A program made the position numbers and the translations under genes. DNA of 64,000 nt from Monodelphis domestica. Its lineage: Eukaryota; Chordata; Mammalia; Didelphimorphia; Didelphidae. Below, piece by piece: positions 42,301 through 51,400 of this stretch. Location: NCBI RefSeq assembly GCF_027887165.1, contig NC_077234.1, positions 251,708,658-251,772,657 of the forward strand. Direction: 5' to 3'. Numbering within the stretch: position 1 is the first letter of the stretch; each line of letters begins with the position of its first letter. The notes beneath the pieces were generated by a model. That model did not search any database and was not told where the DNA came from. It worked only from the letters and a program-made list of their open reading frames with translations.

Positions 42301-45300
42301 ACAGTTGCACAACAGCTTTTATTCCACCTCAGAGAAAATGCAAAATCACAAAAAGATCTCTCCATGTCCCATAAATAATATAGTTCTCCTCCTTTTCTGT
42401 GAGTTCCAACTTTCCCCAGGGTCCTAAAAATCTGTCATCTTCATAGCATGATCTTGGGGTCTGTAATCCTTTGGAAGGGAAATATATTTGGAGTTTCTCT
42501 TCCATTTTAATTCCAAAATTGGAAAACCTTCTGACATCTTTTACTTATTTTCCAATTCTCTTGTAAACCTAACTTCCTTCTTCAAATTTTGATTTGGTTC
42601 CTTTTTCTTTACGGAAATTATTCTCTTAAATTCACCAGCATCCTCTAAGCTACCTGCTCAAATGTTGGGTGGGGGGGGGGGGTTGGTTCATCTTTTTTTA
42701 GTTTTTGTTGCCCTTGCTCTTCTGCAATATTTGACCAACTGGGCCCATTTCAAAAACTCTTTCCTCCTATCGCTTCTGCAATAATGCATTACCTTTGTGA
42801 CTTCTCATTTTCCTTCTCCACCACACTATCCTCTTCCTATGCCAGGCTTCTGAATATTACTGTTTAAAATTCAAAACTAGTTCTCTTGAAATGACTGACC
42901 TAAAACTCATTGATAACCAAGAAGTGAATACTCAGAAGGGTTCATCACTTTAGAAGTTTTCTTTCTTTAATTGATAGATAGAAAAACATCTTCTAAAAAG
43001 CTCTGAAATGATACTGTTCCCAATTAGTGTCTGAATTCCCTGAAGAAAATAAAGGAAATAATAACAGTAGTTTTTTCTATAACTCTCAGCCTTCTCCCAA
43101 GCACTAATCACATTCAGTCTTTATTCCTCACCTACTTTTGAGAGGAACTTGACAAACTACCCAAGCAGAGAATTATGAACTCATCTATGTCTTCTTCAGA
43201 GATGTTTAGATGATAATAGGAGGCCCTGGGCTGGATGTGAAAAGAATAAAAGACATTCTTTTAGGAACTTTGCATTTAGCTTGTTTCCTAGGAGATATGG
43301 GGAAGGGGTCAAAGAAGAAAAGAAGGAACCTTCCGTTTTTCCATTATATTTCTGATTGTTGTCACGCTTCCCCATTCTGCTTCCCCATTCTCTTCTACAG
43401 TTCTCCTATCAATCTTGAGTCTATAGCTCACAGGAAGCATCTGCCCTTCTCTGCTTTCACTTCTTCCTTTTTCCCTCCTCTCCTCCACCTTCTCACATAC
43501 ATCTCTCTCGGCTCTCTCTCACACTGCAGTGATTATCACTGAAGCTCTTCACGGAACTTAAGGCCGTTGACATTCAACAACATTTGGGACGGAATGAGCT
43601 CCTCCTCCCTTGGAGTCAGTTAAGTTACGCGCTTCCTTTTCTAAATTAAATTTCTTCCTTTTCCCACTTCCTTTTCTAATTTAAAGCCTGCAAAAGTTCT
43701 CAATGAGGAGGGGAGCCCTATCAGAATCCCGCTTGAACTAGGAGAGAGTCAATGAATTGTATCCACAGCCACCCCTGACCCGCTACCTCTAGGAAGGCAT
43801 TGACCAGCCTGGCTCTTGGACAAGGTTTCCCCCTGCAGACGCACCCCAAAGGGAGCTTCCCTGGGTACGTTACCGCTCTCAGATATGCAAGTCGGGTGTA
43901 GACCTTAGTTCATGTTTAAACATGCACATTCGCTAATGGAGGTTAGCCAGTAGAGTTTTAGGGTTTGAGTGTAACATCTCTGACAAAGGGTGGACAGAAA
44001 ACCGTTTTCAGGTCCTCAAGTACCTTCTGCCCAAGTCGGACGGGCTCCGGGACGTGAAGCTTCAATGCCGCTGTGTCCCCCGACTCTTCCTAACAAGGCC
44101 AAGTGCAAAATTTAATCCATTTCTGAGAATAATTGTTAAGCTCTACTCTGTGGACAGCAAGTTCCCAGCTTTGCTGGGAAAACCCCAAAGATAATGGCGT
44201 CACCCGTGTGTTGCCCTCCTGGCACTTGGGTTCTAGCCTGAGCACGCAGGGAGCCAGGGGATTCTAGAGCAGGTTTTCACGGGGCAAATGAGGAAGCAGC
44301 GCCCTAAAAAGTCAAATGAGGCAGTCCTAGCAGCAGGCCCGAATGTAGCTGCCCAGCAACACTTCTTCAACCTGCCTCTCAACATTTGGAACAGTCAGCT
44401 GCTTAATAGTCAGAGGGCCGCGCCAGCGAGCGGATCCTCGGGGATAATTAGACAGAATCACACTATAGGAACTGGGAGGCACATCAAGCAGATCATTCCT
44501 AATACATTATAAGCAGTGGCTCTCCACTTTGGCCCGGTAATTATTTCTCACACAATATGATCCATCCCAGGGCAGAATTTCTGAATATAAACATAACTTT
44601 CAGCCAGAACTACTAATGAAGGAGTGATGCTTAGTGTTATCCTGCACAAGGACATGCATAAATCAACATTTCAAAATGCAATAACAGTGAGCTACTCTAT
44701 TATTCAAGAGCTACAAGCACTCAATACATTAGGCTCCCCAAACTAATGGCACGGAGTAGATTTACCTGCTGGGTAAAATTTTCTAATAGAGCGAACCAAC
44801 ATAAACCAATCGACTTTTCACATCGTTTTTTCTTGACATAGTAGATATGGACAGTCTTCGATCCAGAAAAATCGGGGTTCAAGTCCCACCGATGATTTTT
44901 ATGTGACCTTGCGGTAAATCACTGACCCTCTTCCGTCACCTAGAACTCTCTAAGGATATAAATTGCATGGAAGGTGCCATGCTGCATTTGTAGAGGGAAT
45001 TTCCTCATTTAGGCCCTCTATTCCAACAAAAAAGCATCCAATGCTTCTTCCTGTACTTATAATTAAATAAATACTTAGTATAAATGGCAAAAAAAAAAGT
45101 AAAACAAGAATCTATTTTCTGAACATATATTTCATAGGCCCAATAAATCATTTGACAAAATGCAGTCATTTTAAATTAATAATGATTTTATAATAATAAC
45201 ACTGCTTGCTTATAGACTTGTCATATGTTTGTTTCTAGGTGTGTGACAGAATGTTTCTAAACATATTTGATATATGATTCTGAAGACATGTAATGTTTGT

Positions 45301-45389
45301 GGCCCCAAACAGAAAGCTATCTTTAATATATAAATTAGCAAGACTTTTTCTGATAAATAAGGGGAAATGTTTCTCCTAAGGAAGGAGAA

Positions 45390-45423
<34 letters not shown>

Positions 45424-48400
45424 GTCCTCCTCCAAAAAAACCCAAAAAATCACATACAAAATTATTTCAAATGCTTAAAAAAAATCAACTAAAATTAAAC
45501 TTGATTTTCTGAGGATACCACATTCTTTTCAACTCACCTCTCTCTCTCTCTCTCTCTTTCTCTCCTTGATGATTTCTTGGTATATGGTGTATAAACTCTT
45601 TTTTTAAATTGTAACTCTCCAGAAGTCCAATTATTCTTATATTGTTTCTCCTTGATCTATTTTCCAGGTGATTTGTTTTTGTGAAAAGATGTTTCATATT
45701 CTCTTCTATTATTTCATGCTTTTGATTTTGTATTATTATTACTTCATGTCTTAGGAAATCATTTGCTTCCCTAATCCAATTTAATTCTTAATGCATTATT
45801 TTTTTCCCATGAGTTCCTTAATCTCTTTTTCAATGTGGGTGATCTTTCATAATTTTATTGAATATTTTACATTGTTCTTATTTTTTTCTAATTATTCCTC
45901 AACTTCTCTCATTTCTTTTTTCCTCAATGTCTGTTTTTGAGGTCTTTTTTTTTCAGTTCTTTGAGAAGCTCTTTTTGAGCTTGTGGCTGTATATTATTTT
46001 TCTTTACAATTTTGAAGTAGTGCTTTTATTTCACTGTCCTCTTAGTTTGAGCCAAGATCTTCTCTGTCCTCATAATAGCTATCAATAGTTCAATTCTTTC
46101 TTCTTTGCTGATCATTTTTATTTAATTGTTTATTTATTTTTTATTTTAGTGGCCAGGTCAATAGATTTTATTATTGACCTTTTACTGGACTCCCAGTGTT
46201 CCTCTCGTACTGTGGTATTTTATTTCAGGTTTCAGGATTCTTTGTTTTATATAACATCCTATTTAGTTATTCCAGTTTTTATATTCCTGTGTCTCATATA
46301 ATCCCAGGACCCCTACTCAACCCCTAGTCCACAGTTGACCTCAGATTTTCCAACTAGAACCCAAAGACAATTCTGCTACTGCCCAGTCTGGTTCCCAGTC
46401 TGGCAACAATCAAGGACTCTACTCTCCTGGGCATGACCACAGCTGATGGGGCCCTCTACAACCATACTCACCAGCATGCACTCCTTTCTGACCCCTCCTC
46501 TCCTATTCCTGTAGACTAGGACAGAGCAGATCTCCAATCCAAGTTCCTTGGACAGCCAACTTCCCCCCTTAGCTCTTGGGGACCAGGGCTCACAGACTCC
46601 ACAGACACCCCACCTAAGAGTTTGCAGGAGACTCCAGTGCAGAGGCTACAGCAGATAAATCTGCTCCTGGGGCCTTAGGTCTGAGGATTCCCATAATGTG
46701 CTTGGGATGCAGTTTGAGGGCTCAGCAAACAATCTAGCCAATCTTGCCCCTAGGGCTTACCTTGTTGATTCTGTTCTGTTTGCTCTGTTCCTGCCCCAGG
46801 GTCTATGGTGGTTAGATTGGGTTAGAAAAGTATAAAACCTTCCTCCTGACTTCTGTCTGTTTTTGCTACTTTTACCTTTGATTCTGTAGAATTATTTTGG
46901 GGCATGGGGGTGGGGGTATATCTTTGCTATCTTTCTACAATGCATCTCCAATATCACAATTTTGTCATCTAGTGAACTTCCAGTCAGCAAAAACTGCCAG
47001 ATGTTTTTCAAATAAACCATTGCCTGACAATGTCTTCCTCATATAGTTCTAAAATCCCATTTTGAACTTTATCCCTAATAAACTAAATCTCTTTAAATTC
47101 AGCTAAATATTCTAATCCATTACAGGTTTTTTTTTTCAGATTCTTAATTGTATCATCCAGTGTGGCACCTAAGGTTGTATCACCTAAAAATCTGGTAAGC
47201 CTGTCTTTATCCAAAATAATGATTATATAGCATGGATATGAGATCTCTAGCACAGGCCATTGGAGATCTTCTTTCAAGATGACTTTAAACTCTTAGAAAG
47301 TACTCCATGTCTTTATCCAGTTCCTAATCCAGCCAATTGTGTATCCTACCTCTCTCCCTTTTACCCAACTACATTGAGATATCTTATCATATACTTAGTA
47401 CTTAATGTACTTATGCACTTAACACCTGAGTACACTATGTCTATAGCATTTTCCTGTACTTTTAGCTTAATAACTGTCAAAACAAAAAAACAAATAATGT
47501 TCAAATCTGGCCTCAGACACTTCCCAGCTGTGTGACCCTGGGCAAGTCACTTTACCCCCATTGCCTAGCCCTTACCACTCTTCTGCCTTGGAACAAATGC
47601 ATAGTATTGATTGTAAGGTGGAAAGTTAAAGTTTCAAAAATAACTAATGTTATAATGCCATGAACTATTTTTGGTGAAGCCATAGTGGCTTCTTTGTGGC
47701 CACAGCTTTCTTTTCTGGGTATTCACTAAGGAGGTAATCTTCCTTATTTGTCACTTATTTAGTGACATGGGCACTGTACCCTCAGAAACCCAGGGAAATT
47801 CTTCTGCTCCCTTCCATCCTTGTGACTCTAAGCCTAAAAACACCCAATGACCCCTCTAGGGTCCTGAGATGATTGTCCTCCTTTGATTGAACCTATCAGG
47901 CTACATCTGGGATATCTGTTTGTTTCCTAAAACTAAGGAATCTTTATGCCTCCAGGCAGACTCCAGGACCACCCCACCCCACCAAATGCCTGAGGGCTTA
48001 CCACTCTAGAGTCTAGTCCACACCATGACATAGCATCTGTTGTAAAGAGTATAAAATCCCCAAAACTGATGTCCTCCCAAGGAACTGCTCCCCATCTTGC
48101 TGTTCCACCTTGCTATCCTCCTGGCCATTCTCAACATTACCTCCTGAATTAATAAATTTCTCTTTTTGTTTTTAGGTTAAATCTTGCATTCTTGCAAAAG
48201 TATCCTTCCCAAACCCCAGGGGTACATATCTGTACCCCCATTGACCTGGGAACTGTACCCCAGAAACCCAGGCAAACTATTACCAGGGAAACTCCCTTGC
48301 CTTTGCATCCTTGTGACTCTTAACCTAGAAACACCCAATGACCCCATGTAGGGTCCTGAGATGTTTATCCTCCTTGATTGTCCTCTAGATTTAAGATGGA

Positions 48401-51400
48401 CAAAGAGATGAATCTTTATGCCTCCAGGCAGGCCCCAGTCAGATGACCACCTCACCCCACCAAGTGCCTGAGGGACTAATACTCTCCAAGTCACATCCAC
48501 ACCAGGACACAGCATCTAAAGAGTGTATAAACCCCAGAACTGATGTCCTCTGGGGGACAGCCCATGTCCCCATGGACAGCTGTCCTCCCAAGGAACTGCT
48601 CCCCATCTTGCTGTTCCACCTTGCTATCCTCCTGGCCATTCTCAACATTACTTTCTAAATTAATAAATCTCTTTTTTTGCTTTTACGCGAAGTTTTGGAG
48701 TCTTGCATGCTTGCAAAAGGTATCCTTCCCGAACCCTAAGGGTATCTTTCCCACCCACAACACCATAATATTTAGGGGTGGGAGCAGGGGCCCTGGTGTA
48801 AGGGAAAATATGAGAAGGTTTACCACTGGAGCATAGGATTGCCAATCCAGCATTTGATTTCTATGTGATCTAAGCAGAATTTTAGGAGGTAGGTTCATCT
48901 CCTAAGACTACTGGAGCAAGCTCTGGGAAATGGCTAGTTCTTCTAAGGGGAAAAATTTATCTAAATGGGAATCAGAGTACCACAAGGAAAAAAAAAAACC
49001 CAGCATAAAACAGGAGCAGACAGAGAAAAAGTAAATAAACAAGCTTTATTGATGAGAAATACTCACAATAAAGTTAGATAATGGAAAGAGAACAGGTACT
49101 CTGGAGTCCGGTAGTTATTTATAAGGCTCTTATCTGAGTCAAGGACTAGAGGGAAAGGGAAGCCTGGACCTAGGAATTGATGCTAAATTATATTTGGAGA
49201 TAGGGGGATTGAGAGAGGAGATGCTGGAAGAATTGGCAGTAGTTGATATCAAACTTCCCTCCATCACAACAAGGGACTTTTAGCAATTACTTCTTGTCTT
49301 AGTTTGACTGGGTGACTCAGGGGAATTGAGCTTTGCAGGGACTTAATTCAGTGGGGGTGAAGAACTCCTAAAATCCTTATAGTTTAAAATAATATTCTCT
49401 TTAAACATACAAATTAGAAATAACAGTGAAGAGAGAGACTATTGTCTTTCCTCTTTTCATGAGAGGAACATTTCTCTATCTCTCATTCTTCAATATTTCA
49501 TCCATTCTCCATAGTCTTTTAAGACTTCCACAATGACAGATGGTGGCTTTTTCCACACTATGACTATTCTACATTTTTTTTTAAAAATCTCTTCTTAAAC
49601 CCATAACTCTCATATAGCTGCTGACAGCTTCTTGGCTTACATAGAAGACTGAGGACATGAAACAATAGCTTCTTTGACTCTTTTCCTACATTCCTTTAAA
49701 TTACTCAGTATCACCTAAATTCTCCTTTTTCACTCTACTCACGAAAAAAAAAAAGATATCCCTACACCTTTAAGTTTAAAGCACTGTCATGATCCCATAT
49801 CTACTTCCTCTAGAATCTTGTTTTAGTAGTCATGAAGTTGTTTAAAATATCTTTTTAAAATTTTCTCATTTTAACTATATATTAAATCCTCTATTTTTGT
49901 AATATTGCTAATGTATATTTTTAAAGATATAAATTTGCTAATGAGGAAGGACTTCAAAGCAAGCTTCCCAGAAATAATTTATTGCCAAATAATTTTTCAC
50001 ATTTATCATTAGTTATCTCTATAGTTTATTAATTGGACAACTAATTTTTTTAAATACCCTTCCTACTGATTTGGGTCTTCATATTGAGTTAGTAGTCCTT
50101 GAATTCATTTTGTAATCCTTGAATTCATCATTTTGTGTTATCACAGAAAAATAATATTTTGATTGTTCTGCTTTTTTACACATTTATTTTTCTCTTCTGT
50201 AGCACATAGGTTTTTAAATATTCAATATGGTACTGAAAATGTATGCATTTTAGTGCTTATTTATTCATAATATATACACATATTTTAGCTCTAAAGTATC
50301 CAATAATTTGTTCCATTGTGTATTTTCTTTTAGGTTATCTGTTAGTCTTGTCCTGATCTGAGAGAAGAGTATTAAAGTCTCCTTCAAATATTGGGTACAT
50401 TTTCAATTCAGCTAATTTTTCCTTTGTCAATTTAGATGTTACTTCATTTGCAATATACATCAATATCAATATTGATTCTTTGTCTCTGGTTCCTTTAAAC
50501 AGGAGAGAGTCTCCATCTCTTAAAATAATGACTTTTGTTTTATCTTTTTTTGATGATATGATTAAAACTCAAGTTGTTGGGTTTTTAAAAATTCACATGA
50601 TATATAGCAAATCTTCCATTCCCTTCCTTTTCATTCTATATGTGATTTTAGTTCATGGTGGGGGAGGGGGAGAGTGTATATAATGAATCTTTGCATTGTT
50701 ATTTCTACTCTGTCACTCCCTTTTATGAATTTTAGCAACAGAGCTGGAGAAGCTGGGGCTGCTGAGCTGTCACTCAAGGAGAACATTTTAATTGGAATGA
50801 TAACCAGAAAATACTGTTGAGAAAGGAGGAGACAAACTGAAATCTTGATCTCTTTGCCTTAGAGACAGAAAGGAAGAAGGGTCTCTTGACTTGGGGGCAG
50901 AAAGAAAGAAGGACAAAGTCCAGCTCTCTCTGATGATCTCTGCTGTGCTACAGTGACTGAATTTACAGACCTGTTAACCAATTTTTCCAATCTGAACTAT
51001 ATTCCACCATCCTCCAACCTAGGAACTATTCTAGTAATTTCCTTTGACTTTCTTATCCACCAACCTAAGGTAGACTTAAATCAAATGTTAAGTATCCTTT
51101 TGTCTTAGTAGTTTCTCCCATTGTATCAAAGTCATTTTCCAGGAAGCCCAGCCCTTGCCTCCATCTTCCATTGTAAAACATCAGCCTCTCCCTGATAATC
51201 CTATCTTGAATTTCTCATTTCTTTGTAGCCATTTGTAAAGCCAACCGATCCAATCCCTGCCCTCAGTTCTCCTGGAGGTATAGAAATTCCTCAAATTCTT
51301 TGGAGCTTCTGAGCTATCTTCTAGCATGGTACATTCTCCCAGAGATACTGCTTGCCAGAGCACCAGGACCTTCAGCTCTGTATGGGTTTGGGCGCTCCAC

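Noticed and set aside
43960-44100. Possible missing ROS1 exon with an acceptor-like GTTAG and a GTACTT donor
   Set aside because: Joining it to the Cys-rich exon would create a stop at the junction, and the peptide does not match ROS1.
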